A DNA stretch of 64,000 bases from Bombella favorum. GTDB lineage: Bacteria > Pseudomonadota > Alphaproteobacteria > Acetobacterales > Acetobacteraceae. The position numbers were made by a program, and so were the translations under genes. The stretch covers positions 124,001 through 188,000 of the forward strand of contig NZ_NWUS01000002.1 in assembly GCF_014048475.1 (NCBI RefSeq), written 5' to 3'. Below are positions 47,842 through 56,679 of the stretch, in pieces. A model generated the notes under the pieces. The model was not told the DNA's origin. It was given only the letters and a program-made list of their open reading frames with translations, and did not search any database. Position 1 is the first letter of the stretch. Each line of letters starts with the position of its first letter.

Positions 47842-48447
47842 ATGATGCTCCGTCAGCTTACACGCCGCACCATTCTGGGAGCTGCCAGCCTGTTCGCTCT
47901 CGTCCCTACGCTAGCCTTTGCCGCACCCTCCGGCGATGAGGCCAAGGCATTCGTCAACGACTTTGGCGGGAAACTGGTCAATGTTCTCAATAGTGACGGC
48001 TCCCTAGAGAAGAAGCGCGAGGTCCTTCTGCCACTTCTGCTTGCCAATGTGGATGTGCAGGGAATCGGCCGCTACTGCCTTGGCCGTTTCTGGCGGGTCG
48101 CTACGCCAGAGCAGCAGAAGCTTTATCTTGAACTGTTTCAGGATGTCCTGCTGAATGCTGTCATGGCCCGTGTGGGAGAATACCAGAACATTTCCATCCG
48201 TCTGGTAGATACTGTGCCCTCACCAGCTGGCCAGAAAGTAACCCTTGAAATTTCCCGCCCCCATCAGCCATCCATCATGATGACGGCAGTCATTGATGGC
48301 GAGCCACCCAAAGTCGTAGACCTGTACGGGGAAGGTGCCAGCATGCGCCTGACGCAGCGCAGTGATTATACGACCTATCTCACCCGTCATGGTGGACAGG
48401 TGCAGACGCTCATCATGGCTCTCAAGCACCAGCTGGGTCGTGACTGA
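47842..48447 (+). CDS. mlaC: MlaC-type periplasmic phospholipid carrier
   Basis: MlaC shuttles phospholipids between MlaA and the inner-membrane MlaFEDB complex. The 201-residue protein has a signal peptide (ILGAASLFALVPTLAFA) and the family pattern FGGKLVNVLN, VDVQGIGRYCLGRFWR, and LFQDVLLNAVMARV. GGAAGG lies 10 nt before the ATG at 47842. Its location immediately after mlaA supports the function. A good terminator follows. Confidence 0.9.
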   Translation: MMLRQLTRRTILGAASLFALVPTLAFAAPSGDEAKAFVNDFGGKLVNVLNSDGSLEKKREVLLPLLLANVDVQGIGRYCLGRFWRVATPEQQKLYLELFQDVLLNAVMARVGEYQNISIRLVDTVPSPAGQKVTLEISRPHQPSIMMTAVIDGEPPKVVDLYGEGASMRLTQRSDYTTYLTRHGGQVQTLIMALKHQLGRD

Positions 48448-48477
48448 GCACATCCGTGCGACGAATCAACCAGTGGA

Positions 48478-48505
48478 AGGGGGGCTCCGGCCCCCTTTTC
48501 TCTTT
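48478..48505 (+). terminator. Rho-independent terminator of mlaA-mlaC
   Basis: GGGGGC (48480-48485) pairs with GCCCCC (48490-48495) around a TCCG tetraloop, followed by TTTTCTCTTT. It ends the mla pair 32 bases after mlaC. Confidence 0.9.
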
Positions 48506-48565
48506 AGCTGAATGGAGCCCTACCTTTCAGCTGCTACCCCACACTCCCCACGACCATCGCCCTGA

Positions 48566-49630
48566 ATGACTGACGATCTCGCACTTTTTGACTTCACCCT
48601 CCCCCGGGATCATATCGCCACAGAGCCTGCCCGCCCTCGTGATATGGCGCAGCTCCTGCATGTTATCCCACCCACCCTTGCCGGAACCGATGAGGCATCC
48701 CTCGCCCTCCATCGCATCCGCAACCTGCCTGATCTGCTAAAAGAAGGCGATCTGCTCATAGCCAACGATACAGAGGTTATACGGGCCAAGATGGAAGCCC
48801 GACGGGGTGAAGCAAAAATCGGTATCACGCTGGATCGCATCCTGCCAGAAGGCCAATGGCACGCCCTAGCTCGCAATGCCCGCAAGCTCCGCCCCGGCGA
48901 TCAGCTCCGCTTCGAGGACGACCCCGTCACCGCCGACGTGCTAACCAACGAAGGCGATGGTGCCGTCACCATCCGTTTCTCGGTAGAAGGTGATGAGTTC
49001 GATGCGTTTCTAGAGCGTCGGGCTGCTCTAGCCCTGCCGCCCTATATTGCTCGCCCTCACGGCCCAACCGAGGCGGACAATAGCGATTACCGCACTATTT
49101 TTTCCCGCTTCCGTGGGGCAGTGGCTGCTCCAACAGCGGGACTGCACTTTACAGAAGACCTGCTGAAGGCTCTGGCCGCCAAAGGGATCAGCAAACAGAC
49201 CCTGACCCTGCATGTCGGGGCGGGCACGTTCCTGCCCGTACGCAGCACCATTGCCGAACATAAAATGCATGCGGAATGGGGACATATTGACAAAGAAACG
49301 GCCTGCCTCATCAACGAGACCCGTGCCAATGGGGGACGTGTCGTTGCCGTGGGAACGACCAGCCTGCGCCTTCTGGAAAGTGCCGCTGACGAACAGGGGA
49401 TCGTCCATCCATGGACGGGCGAAACCTCCATCTTCATCAAACCCGGCTATCGCTTCCGGGCCGTAGATGCGTTGCTAACCAACTTCCATCTGCCCCGTTC
49501 TACGCTTTTTATGCTGGTTTGCGCTTTTGCCGGTACACAGACCATGCGCCATGCCTATCATCACGCCATCGCCGAGGGGCTGCGCTTCTATTCCTACGGC
49601 GATGCCTGCCTTCTGGAACGTGCCCCATGA
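48566..49630 (+). CDS. queA: S-adenosylmethionine:tRNA ribosyltransferase-isomerase
   Basis: QueA converts the 7-aminomethyl-7-deazaguanine in tRNA to epoxyqueuosine using the ribosyl part of SAM. The 354-residue protein has the family start ([24 protein letters not shown]), the [14 protein letters not shown]-like segment ([18 protein letters not shown]), [12 protein letters not shown] and the [14 protein letters not shown] motif. The stop overlaps the tgt start by 4 nt (ATGA), so the two successive queuosine enzymes are coupled. Confidence 0.96.
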   Translation: MTDDLALFDFTLPRDHIATEPARPRDMAQLLHVIPPTLAGTDEASLALHRIRNLPDLLKEGDLLIANDTEVIRAKMEARRGEAKIGITLDRILPEGQWHALARNARKLRPGDQLRFEDDPVTADVLTNEGDGAVTIRFSVEGDEFDAFLERRAALALPPYIARPHGPTEADNSDYRTIFSRFRGAVAAPTAGLHFTEDLLKALAAKGISKQTLTLHVGAGTFLPVRSTIAEHKMHAEWGHIDKETACLINETRANGGRVVAVGTTSLRLLESAADEQGIVHPWTGETSIFIKPGYRFRAVDALLTNFHLPRSTLFMLVCAFAGTQTMRHAYHHAIAEGLRFYSYGDACLLERAP

Positions 49631-50820
49631 CGACTGAATCCATCCGCCCTACCCTAACCCCGTCCGACCATATGCACTGGCAGAAAGACGCCCAATGCGG
49701 GCAAGCACGTGCTGGCTGGCTGCATACCCGCCACGGCAGTGTGCCGACACCGACCTTCATGCCGGTTGGTACTGTCGGGACCGTCAAAGGGATTACGATG
49801 GATAATGTCCGGGCTACCGGGGCTGGCATCGTGCTGGGCAATACTTATCATCTCATGCTGCGCCCAACGGCTGAACGTGTCCAACGTCTCGGCGGGCTGC
49901 ACCGCATGATGGACTGGCCCGGCCCCATCCTGACGGATTCTGGCGGATTTCAGGTCATGTCTCTGGGGCCATTGCGGAAGATGGATGAGGATGGTGTCAC
50001 CTTCCGTTCCCACATTGATGGCAGCTCCCACCGGCTCACGCCTGAAAGCTCAACGGACATCCAATACAAGCTGGATGCCACCATCACCATGGCTTTTGAT
50101 GAATGTCCTGCCCTCCCCGCTACAAAGGATGCTCTGGAAGCCTCCATGGAACGCTCCATGCGATGGGCTGCCCGTTCCCGTGAGGCCTTTATCGCCCGCC
50201 CTGGTTATGGGCAATTCGGCATCGTGCAGGGCGGCACAGAACAAGACCTGCGGGAACGCTCCGCCCTTGCCCTGCGTAAGATCGGCTTTGAAGGCTATGC
50301 CATCGGCGGGCTGGCCGTGGGCGAAGGGCAGGAACTGATGTTCTCCACGCTGGATTACACCACCCCCATGCTGCCCGAGGACCAGCCCCGTTATCTGATG
50401 GGCGTTGGCACGCCGGATGACCTGCTGGGTGCCGTCATGCGGGGCTGTGACATGTTCGACTGTGTCATGCCCTCCCGTGCCGGCCGTACTGCCCGCGCCT
50501 ATACGGAGCGGGGCACGCTCAATCTCCGCAATGCCCGCTTTGCCGAGGATACCCGCCCCATCTCCCCCGAGGATGACAGCCCCATGGCAGGCCGGTACAG
50601 CCGAGCCTATCTGCACCATCTCTTCCGGGCTAATGAAATGCTGGGGCCGATGCTCCTGACCCTCCATAATCTTGCTTATTACCAGCGGCTCATGCGCCAG
50701 ATACGAGCCGCCATCGTGGCTGGAACGCTGGAACAGACTGCCGCCGAACTCCGCCAAAACTGGGCCAAAGGCGACTGGAGTGAAGATGAATGGCCCATGC
50801 CCCGCTATCAGCAGGGCTAA
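49627..50820 (+). CDS. tgt: tRNA-guanine transglycosylase without the usual zinc cysteines
   Basis: Tgt exchanges guanine-34 for preQ1 in tRNAs with GUN anticodons. The 397-residue product starts at the ATG overlapping queA (a longer frame upstream lies inside queA). Asp104 (TDSGGFQ) and the nucleophile Asp278 (FDCVMPSR) are present. Tgt normally holds a structural zinc through C-x-C-x2-C plus a histidine. At the matching place the sequence reads PEDDSPMAG (316 D, 318 S, 321 A), so all three cysteines are replaced, while His347 (TLHN) remains. Fold and catalytic parts are otherwise normal. The protein must be stabilised without zinc or the enzyme is impaired. Confidence 0.93.
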   Translation: MTTESIRPTLTPSDHMHWQKDAQCGQARAGWLHTRHGSVPTPTFMPVGTVGTVKGITMDNVRATGAGIVLGNTYHLMLRPTAERVQRLGGLHRMMDWPGPILTDSGGFQVMSLGPLRKMDEDGVTFRSHIDGSSHRLTPESSTDIQYKLDATITMAFDECPALPATKDALEASMERSMRWAARSREAFIARPGYGQFGIVQGGTEQDLRERSALALRKIGFEGYAIGGLAVGEGQELMFSTLDYTTPMLPEDQPRYLMGVGTPDDLLGAVMRGCDMFDCVMPSRAGRTARAYTERGTLNLRNARFAEDTRPISPEDDSPMAGRYSRAYLHHLFRANEMLGPMLLTLHNLAYYQRLMRQIRAAIVAGTLEQTAAELRQNWAKGDWSEDEWPMPRYQQG

Positions 50821-51128
50821 ATATTTCCCCCTAATGAGTGGCCAGTTCTCGCACGACTGGACTGGCCACCTGATAAGCTGCCCCGGTAGGGGCACAAAGC
50901 CCGGTAGATTTTCCCCATGTACGGCATTGGCCAGCATGATGACCGGGCCCCTCATTCAGGGGCATATCTAACCTGCAACGCCAGTGCCTGATCTACCTAC
51001 GTCACGAAGAAAAATCGTAAAAATAACCGCAAAAAAGCACAAGAAATTCATGGTCTATAAAGACGGAATACGCCGGAATTACAAGAAAATCCCTTTCCAT
51101 CTATAGTACCAACTGCCACACTTCCTAG
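50821..51128. other. Intergenic region after tgt with three hairpins
   Basis: 308 bp without a gene. Three stems follow each other: GTGGCCAGT/ACTGGCCAC (50838-50846, 50861-50869, perfect 9 bp), TGCCCC/GGGGCA around GGTA (50879-50884, 50889-50894), and GCCCCT/AGGGGC (50947-50952, 50958-50963). None has a T-run. The first may terminate queA-tgt. The remaining part, 50980-51128, is AT-rich and probably holds the promoter of the next gene. Confidence 0.5.
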
Positions 51129-51416
51129 ATGAACGAAAACTCGCCCCCTCCCCAGCTTCAGAAACGTAGCCTCAGCCTATATGGGCATAGGACATCCATC
51201 GCACTGGAACCCGAATTCTGGCAGGTAGTGGAAAGCATGGCCCGTTCCCAGAATCTCGCCCTTGCTGCCTTCATAGCCCGGCTGGACCGGCACCGCCCCC
51301 CAGAACAAACTCTAGCTTCACTGCTCCGCCTTACTGCGCTGCGCTTTGCCCTTCGTCAGCCTCCCACCAGCGCAAAAGGCCACGATATTCCTGTTCCGCC
51401 TCTCCCATCCCCATGA
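51129..51416 (+). CDS. Ribbon-helix-helix domain protein
   Basis: The 95-residue protein resembles the RHH_4 family. The N-terminal part reads KRSLSLYGHRTSIALEPEFW, a beta strand with small and aromatic residues typical of the ribbon, followed by two helices (QVVESMARSQNLALAAFIARLD and TLASLLRLTALRFALRQ). The C-terminus is proline-rich. Family members are widespread in alphaproteobacteria and are expected to bind DNA, though targets are unknown. It lies 36 bp before the DjlA-like gene, perhaps in one transcript. Confidence 0.85.
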   Translation: MNENSPPPQLQKRSLSLYGHRTSIALEPEFWQVVESMARSQNLALAAFIARLDRHRPPEQTLASLLRLTALRFALRQPPTSAKGHDIPVPPLPSP

Positions 51417-51452
51417 TAGAGTTTTGGACCATGTGAACAGGGAGAGGCGATA

Positions 51453-52286
51453 ATGGCTTTCTGGGGTAAGATGTTTGGTGGCATTGCCGGATTTGCCGCA
51501 GGTGGGCCCATTGGCGGCATTCTAGGAGCCGTCTTAGGGCACATGAGCGATACGGACAGACTCCTCACCCCACTTTCTGGCACATGGGGGGACCGTTTCC
51601 CTGCACGGGGGCAGCCAGACCCACATAATGCCGCCTTCTTCACCGCAGCCAAGCTCTCCGCCCTCATGGGCAAGACAGATCAGCTTTACGGGTTGGGTGT
51701 TGTCACGCTCTCAGCAAAACTGGCTCGCATTGATGGCCCCGTAAACCGGGCAGAGATTGATGCCTTCAAAGGGGCTTTCCGCTTTCCTGAAGAGAACCAA
51801 AAAGAAGTTGGGCTGCTCTTTGACAAAGCCCGAAACAGAACAGACGATTTCGAGCTGTACGCACGGGAACTAGGCCGTGCTTTTGCCGACAAGCCAGAAC
51901 CGCTGGAAACGCTACTTAGTGTTCTTTTCCGTATCGCCAAGGCAGACCTACCCGCTGGTGCGCCTCTGCATCCTGCAGAAATGGATTATCTCCTCCGCAC
52001 ACACAGGGCTTTCGGCCTCTCAAAACGAGCTTGGGAACGAGCTGAAGAAGGGCAGTCCCGGGCTGCCTCCACCTCTTCCGCAGCAGAATGTTATCGCATT
52101 CTGGGGATCAGTGCGACAGCGAGTGACGGCGAGGTCAGAGCCCGCTGGCGCATATTGATCCGTGAGTATCACCCCGACCGTCTCGCCCAGCGGCCTATGA
52201 GCGATGCTCAGCGTCAAGCAGCGCAGGAACGTGTAGCGCGCATTAATGCCGCATGGGACCAGATAAAACGGGACCGTGGCCTGTAA
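51453..52286 (+). CDS. djlA: DjlA-like co-chaperone (TerB and J domains)
   Basis: A DnaK co-chaperone. The 277-residue protein starts with a hydrophobic glycine-rich segment (IAGFAAGGPIGGILGAVLG) that can enter the membrane, followed by a TerB-like helical domain at about residues 60-190 and a C-terminal J domain with the HPD motif (REYHPDRL). GGGAGAGG precedes the ATG. This order matches DjlA, which stimulates DnaK at the inner membrane. It is convergent with the DegP-type protease gene. Confidence 0.9.
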   Translation: MAFWGKMFGGIAGFAAGGPIGGILGAVLGHMSDTDRLLTPLSGTWGDRFPARGQPDPHNAAFFTAAKLSALMGKTDQLYGLGVVTLSAKLARIDGPVNRAEIDAFKGAFRFPEENQKEVGLLFDKARNRTDDFELYARELGRAFADKPEPLETLLSVLFRIAKADLPAGAPLHPAEMDYLLRTHRAFGLSKRAWERAEEGQSRAASTSSAAECYRILGISATASDGEVRARWRILIREYHPDRLAQRPMSDAQRQAAQERVARINAAWDQIKRDRGL

Positions 52287-52301
52287 AGCAGGCCCTTCCC
52301 C

Positions 52302-53930
52302 TTAGGGCTGGGGCTGTCCCCCCAACGGTACAGCCACCCAACGCAACCCCTCACCATCCTGCACGAGCAACAGAATATCCGCCTTCTTCAGCTCACGAGC
52401 ACGGTCCAGCGCAGCCTGTAGGGCCTCTGGCGTATTGACCTCCTGCTGCCCGACCTGAAGAATCAGATTCCCTTCCGCCAGCCCACGGCTAGCAGCGGGG
52501 CTAGCGTCATAAACCCGCATCACCAACACGCCACGTTGGCTATCCGTCAGACCGTACTGTGTGCGTGCTGTCTGGTCGACTACACCCAGCTTCACACCGA
52601 GTTCCCGCAGGGTTTTTACCGGATGCTCAGGCGGATGCGTATCGGACGGAAGAGGGTCTTTCTCCTCGGGATTCCGGCCCAGCGTTAGGTCCAGCTTCTG
52701 ATACGCCCCCCGCCGCCAAAGCATGAAATGTACCGTCTCACCCGGCTGATACCCCGCTACAAGCCGCGGTAAGGTCTGACCTGTCACAGGCTGGCCATTC
52801 AGAGTGGTCAAGATATCGCCAACCTGCAACCCCGCCTTCTGGGCAGGCCCTCCCTTGTCGATTTCTGCCACAATGGCCCCTGTGCCCCGCTCCTTGCCCG
52901 CATCAACCTTATGGAAATCCAGGTCTTCTGCCATGCTCCGAGTAACATCCTGATAGCGTACCCCCAGCCAACCCCGCCGGACATAACCAGTCTGCCGTAG
53001 CTGGTTAATGATGCCTCGTGCATCATCAGAAGGAATAGCAAAACCAATCCCGATAGAATCCCCGCCAGAGCCACCATAGATCAGCGTATTGATCCCAATA
53101 ACCTCACCTTTGAGATTAAAAAGTGGCCCGCCTGAGTTCCCATGATTGATAGCCGCATCCGTTTGAATGAAGTCATCATACAAACCGTGCTCCACATTAC
53201 GCTTGCGGGATGAGATGATGCCTGCCGTCACCGTGCCACTCAGCCCGAACGGATTACCAATGGCCAACACCCAATCACCAATGCGGGCCTCATCACTATG
53301 CCCCAGAGGAACAGAAGGCAAAGGCCGATCCGCCTTCACCTGCAGCACGGCTAGATCCTCCTTACTGTCCCGGCCGACAATCCGGGCTGGATATTCTGTC
53401 CCATCCGACAGGGTTACGCTCACCTGCTGGGCATTATCGATAACGTGATTATTCGTCACCACCACACCGGAAGGGTCGATGATGAAGCCAGACCCCAATG
53501 CCTGCACCTGTCGGGCTGGCTTGCCATCCCCATGACGGCGATGGAGATAATCATGAAAGAACTTCTCCAGTGGCGATCCCGGAGGGAAAGGCGATGATTG
53601 CGGACCAGACGGCGTACTGCCATCCGGGCCTTCCGGCTGGTGATCATCAGGATGGATCACACTAGAGACGGAAATATTAACCACCGCTGGCAAGAGCCTA
53701 TCCACCAACGCCGCAAAACCGGGCATCATGGCCGCCTCATGCGCTGCACGAGCGGTTGCACCGCTCCCTTGCTGCATCTCTTCCACCGGCAAGGTCGGCT
53801 CAGGCTCGGCGGCTTGCGCCCAAGCTCCAGCAGTATTCCCCAGAACACCAGATACGACAGCGCAGGACAGCCAGCGGGCTACCCTCTTGCGGGAGGAAAA
53901 CGGAAGACAGGAAGACATGAATCGGATCAT
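52302..53930 (-). CDS. degP: DegP/HtrA-type periplasmic serine protease
   Basis: This Do-family protease and chaperone removes misfolded envelope proteins. From the ATG at 53930 it has 542 residues: a signal peptide ending AWA/QA, a trypsin-like domain with His162 (TNNHVI), Asp192 (KEDLAVLQV) and Ser266 (GNSGGPLFN), and two PDZ domains (GWLGVRYQDVTRSMAEDL and the second near the C-terminus). A linker rich in proline, glycine and serine follows the signal peptide. The longer frame from 54011 lacks a ribosome binding site, and the ATG at 53918 is an alternative. Confidence 0.94.
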   Translation of the reverse strand: MIRFMSSCLPFSSRKRVARWLSCAVVSGVLGNTAGAWAQAAEPEPTLPVEEMQQGSGATARAAHEAAMMPGFAALVDRLLPAVVNISVSSVIHPDDHQPEGPDGSTPSGPQSSPFPPGSPLEKFFHDYLHRRHGDGKPARQVQALGSGFIIDPSGVVVTNNHVIDNAQQVSVTLSDGTEYPARIVGRDSKEDLAVLQVKADRPLPSVPLGHSDEARIGDWVLAIGNPFGLSGTVTAGIISSRKRNVEHGLYDDFIQTDAAINHGNSGGPLFNLKGEVIGINTLIYGGSGGDSIGIGFAIPSDDARGIINQLRQTGYVRRGWLGVRYQDVTRSMAEDLDFHKVDAGKERGTGAIVAEIDKGGPAQKAGLQVGDILTTLNGQPVTGQTLPRLVAGYQPGETVHFMLWRRGAYQKLDLTLGRNPEEKDPLPSDTHPPEHPVKTLRELGVKLGVVDQTARTQYGLTDSQRGVLVMRVYDASPAASRGLAEGNLILQVGQQEVNTPEALQAALDRARELKKADILLLVQDGEGLRWVAVPLGGQPQP

Positions 53931-54031
53931 GCTGTAAAATCTACTCCACGGCAGAGCGGACGTCATCCTTCCAGCCGATAAGTTTATGTTTTTTTGCCTC
54001 ACAAAGGGCATCGCATGAGAGGTCTTGCCCC

Positions 54032-55150
54032 ATGACAGCTACCGACATGTCTTCCCTGAAAGACCTCATCTCCGAATTTCTCACAACGGAAGGGCCCTCA
54101 ACCCCAACCAGTATAGAGGCCCTCACATTAGAGAATGGCCATCTCCACCTCATTCTGCGGACTACCGCAGACGGTGCAGCCTTTCTTCATAAAGCTCAAA
54201 CCGCATTGGAAGAGAGGCTCAAGCAGCATCCTTCTGTCAACAGCCTGACCCTATCCTTGACCGCCCATCGCCCTACTACGGCTACGCCCCGCAAGGCTAG
54301 CGCAGAGGGCGGACATCGTCCTCTGGCCTTAGGGAAGCGACCAACAGGCCGCTCGGCCCCACCGGAGGCCTGCCTGCCAAACGTTCGGGCCGTCATTGCC
54401 GTAGCCTCTGGTAAAGGTGGTGTGGGAAAATCCACTACTGCCGTTAATCTGGCATGCAGTTTAGCCCGCCTAGGCCTAAAAACTGGCCTACTGGATGCAG
54501 ACATCTACGGTCCTTCCCTGCCCCATATGCTGGGGGAGGACCAAAAGCCCACTGTAGAGGATGGCAAATTACGCCCACTGGAACGCTGGGGCCTGGAGAG
54601 CATGTCCATCGGTTATCTGGTAGACAAAGAACAGGCGATGATCTGGCGTGGCCCAATGGTCATGGGGGCCCTGACCCAGCTCATGAGTGATGTCTCGTGG
54701 GGGGCTTTGGATGTGCTCGTGGTCGATCTGCCACCCGGCACCGGCGATGCACAATTGACCCTGACCCGCAAACTTTCAGACAAATTGCAGGCTGGTGGTG
54801 CTGTCATTGTCTCCACCCCGCAGGATATTGCCCTTCTGGATGCCCGCAGGGGTGTAACGCTATTTGAAAAAACAGATACACCTATTCTGGGACTAATTGA
54901 AAATATGTCCTACTTCTGCTGCCCACACTGCCAAGAAAGAACCGATCTATTCGGGCATGGTGGGGCACGAAAAGAAGCAGAAAAACTCAATATTCCTTTC
55001 CTAGGTGAGATCCCTCTTCTACGGGACATAAGATGCAGTGCGGATGAAGGCACGCCTCTTGTCCTGCGAGAGCCAGAGCATCAAGCATCTCAAGCCTATA
55101 GGGCTATAGCCCTTGCCCTGAAGGACAGGCTATTCCCTTCCCAAGGCTAA
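54032..55150 (+). CDS. mrp: Mrp/ApbC iron-sulfur cluster carrier ATPase
   Basis: This P-loop ATPase carries and transfers 4Fe-4S clusters. The 372-residue protein has an N-terminal domain of the DUF59/MIP18 type (about residues 1-85), the deviant Walker A GKGGVGKS at residues 127-134, and the C-terminal CxxC (FCCPHCQERTDLFG) that binds the cluster. A variable linker, residues 88-115, is basic. The start is divergent from degP with about 100 bp between them. Confidence 0.95.
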   Translation: MTATDMSSLKDLISEFLTTEGPSTPTSIEALTLENGHLHLILRTTADGAAFLHKAQTALEERLKQHPSVNSLTLSLTAHRPTTATPRKASAEGGHRPLALGKRPTGRSAPPEACLPNVRAVIAVASGKGGVGKSTTAVNLACSLARLGLKTGLLDADIYGPSLPHMLGEDQKPTVEDGKLRPLERWGLESMSIGYLVDKEQAMIWRGPMVMGALTQLMSDVSWGALDVLVVDLPPGTGDAQLTLTRKLSDKLQAGGAVIVSTPQDIALLDARRGVTLFEKTDTPILGLIENMSYFCCPHCQERTDLFGHGGARKEAEKLNIPFLGEIPLLRDIRCSADEGTPLVLREPEHQASQAYRAIALALKDRLFPSQG

Positions 55151-55197
55151 CCCTCCAGAGACGTCCTATCCTCTTCTGATTGAGCACTGAAAAAACC

Positions 55198-55410
55198 ATG
55201 TTCCGTTTCTCTCTTTCACACGCTCTTCTCCCGACCGGGCTCGCCGTCCTGTCTCTGCTCAGCGTAAGTGCCTGCACCAGAGCCGACCAGACTGTCAGCC
55301 ATCGTGGCCTTTCGTCTGATGGGTATGGCTTCGTGCAGGATGGTCCTGTTCTGGCACCCCCGGAACATCTCATGCAGCACCAGGCACCTGCCGTCCCCAC
55401 AGACCGTTAA
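55198..55410 (+). CDS. Small predicted lipoprotein
   Basis: The 70-residue product has a hydrophobic N-terminal segment (ALLPTGLAVLSLLSVSAC), with a lipobox-like VSAC at its end, so the mature peptide would begin at Cys23 and be about 48 residues. The rest is polar (TRADQTVSHRGLSSDG). The ATG at 55198 has no strong ribosome binding site and a TTG at 55180 is an alternative. No family is recognised. Confidence 0.55.
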   Translation: MFRFSLSHALLPTGLAVLSLLSVSACTRADQTVSHRGLSSDGYGFVQDGPVLAPPEHLMQHQAPAVPTDR

Positions 55411-55532
55411 TGTTACAGGGCGCGTGTTCGCTCATTTTCTATCCCTGCTTGGGCTAATGCCGGGATTTTTTTCTCTATTTTATGATTTTCCACTTGATTC
55501 CTAAGAGAAAAGATGAGATGTACGCCCCCGTC

Positions 55533-55607
55533 GCCGGATTAGCACAGTGGTAGTGCAGCGGTTTTGTAAACCGAAGGCCGGGAGTTCGAATCTCTCATCC
55601 GGCACCA
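55533..55607 (+). tRNA. tRNA-Thr(UGU)
   Basis: A 75-nt tRNA with encoded CCA. Acceptor GCCGGAT/ATCCGGC, D-stem GCAC/GTGC, anticodon loop TTTGTAA (anticodon UGU), T-arm GGGAG-TTCGAAT-CTCTC. The outermost anticodon-stem pair is G-A, a minor irregularity. It reads ACA and related threonine codons. Confidence 0.95.
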
Positions 55608-56092
55608 CAGTTTCCCCTGAAAATATGCCGTTTTCGAGCGTTTCAGAATGGGCGCATAAGGCAGTAAATCCGGCGGATTCGACGCGATAGGCCGGCACAA
55701 AACCCGGCGCACTTCGAATCGGGCTCTACTGGAGTCGCTTGGTAAGCCATCCCGTATTCATCTCGGTCATTTTCGTCAGGTTATGCACCGACTTCGGGTC
55801 GCATCGTGTATCGGTGCTCCCACACACCATGCCTTAATCGGCTACGACGTACAGCTACAATACCCAATCGCTCACAAGCAGTGCTGCGTCTGGAACCGTA
55901 ATTAAAATACGGTCGCTCTCGTCATATCATCTAGCCTTTATGCTCACGACAGCATCTCCTGAGTCGCCATAAAAATAATGGTTCTCCATTTCCAAATTGC
56001 CGTCACTCCCCCCTGCTTTCCTTCCCTCGGTAGAATAAGTTAGAAGCGGCATAATTTCATTACCCTCCCATAACAGAGGCATCCCCTACCTT
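55608..56092. other. 485-bp region without genes, downstream of tRNA-Thr
   Basis: No start with a convincing ribosome binding site is present. An inverted repeat AATCC-GGC-GGATT lies near 55666-55678. A 60-codon stretch without a stop (ends about 55905) resembles no family I know. Its position directly 3' of a tRNA gene would fit a decayed integrated element, but no copy of the tRNA end was found. Confidence 0.35.
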
Positions 56093-56584
56093 ATGAAAAA
56101 CACACTGCCCGGCTTCCTCAGGCTTTCCCGTCTGTTCGACATGTTCGAGGGAGCGGCCATGCTGATCCTGTCTGTCTGTATTACGCTGGTAGCGTGCCTT
56201 GGGCTGTTGCATGTCGTGGTGGCAGTAGCAAGGCTGATCATCCATGCTGGCCTCAATCCGACAGAGCCAGCTGTCCTTCAGGAAATCTTCGGCCTCTTCT
56301 TCACTGTTCTAATTGCGCTGGAGTTCCGCCATTCCATTCTCGTTCTCCCCGGCTCTGAATCGCAGGGGATGATCCGTATGCGCTCTGTTCTTCTCATCGG
56401 CATGATGGCCGCTGTGCGCAAATTCATCGTGCTAGACCTGAATGGCGTGAATGTCAGTGAGCTTCTGGCTCTTTCAGCCGCTGTTCTATCCCTCTCCGCT
56501 GCTTACTGGCTTGTCCGTGGTAAAGCCATGGCCCGTACGGACCCTTCTGCTGTTCCCCAGCAGACATCATCACCCAAGCAATAA
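56093..56584 (+). CDS. psiE: PsiE-family membrane protein
   Basis: PsiE is a small inner-membrane protein first known from the phosphate-starvation response of E. coli; its function is unknown. The 163-residue protein has four hydrophobic segments (LILSVCITLVACLGLLHVVVAV, IFGLFFTVLIALEF, SVLLIGMMAAVRKFIV, LLALSAAVLSLSAAYWLV) with the family's EFRHSI and RKFIVLD motifs. The polar C-terminus is short. The gene is convergent with oprB, separated by a terminator. Confidence 0.88.
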   Translation: MKNTLPGFLRLSRLFDMFEGAAMLILSVCITLVACLGLLHVVVAVARLIIHAGLNPTEPAVLQEIFGLFFTVLIALEFRHSILVLPGSESQGMIRMRSVLLIGMMAAVRKFIVLDLNGVNVSELLALSAAVLSLSAAYWLVRGKAMARTDPSAVPQQTSSPKQ

Positions 56585-56593
56585 CCACCTTAC

Positions 56594-56632
56594 AAAAAAC
56601 CCCCTTTCCAGCCGCAGCGCTGGAAAGGGGGG
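56594..56632 (-). terminator. Rho-independent terminator of oprB
   Basis: On the minus strand CCCCCTTTCCAG (56631-56620) pairs with CTGGAAAGGGGG (56611-56600) and six T follow (56599-56594). The 12-bp perfect stem is strong. It lies 48 bases after the oprB stop, and 10 bases after the convergent psiE stop, so it may act on both. Confidence 0.93.
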
Positions 56633-56679
56633 CAAGAAGGCCCGGCTCCCTCATCAGGAGCCGCAGGCTGTATTCAACA

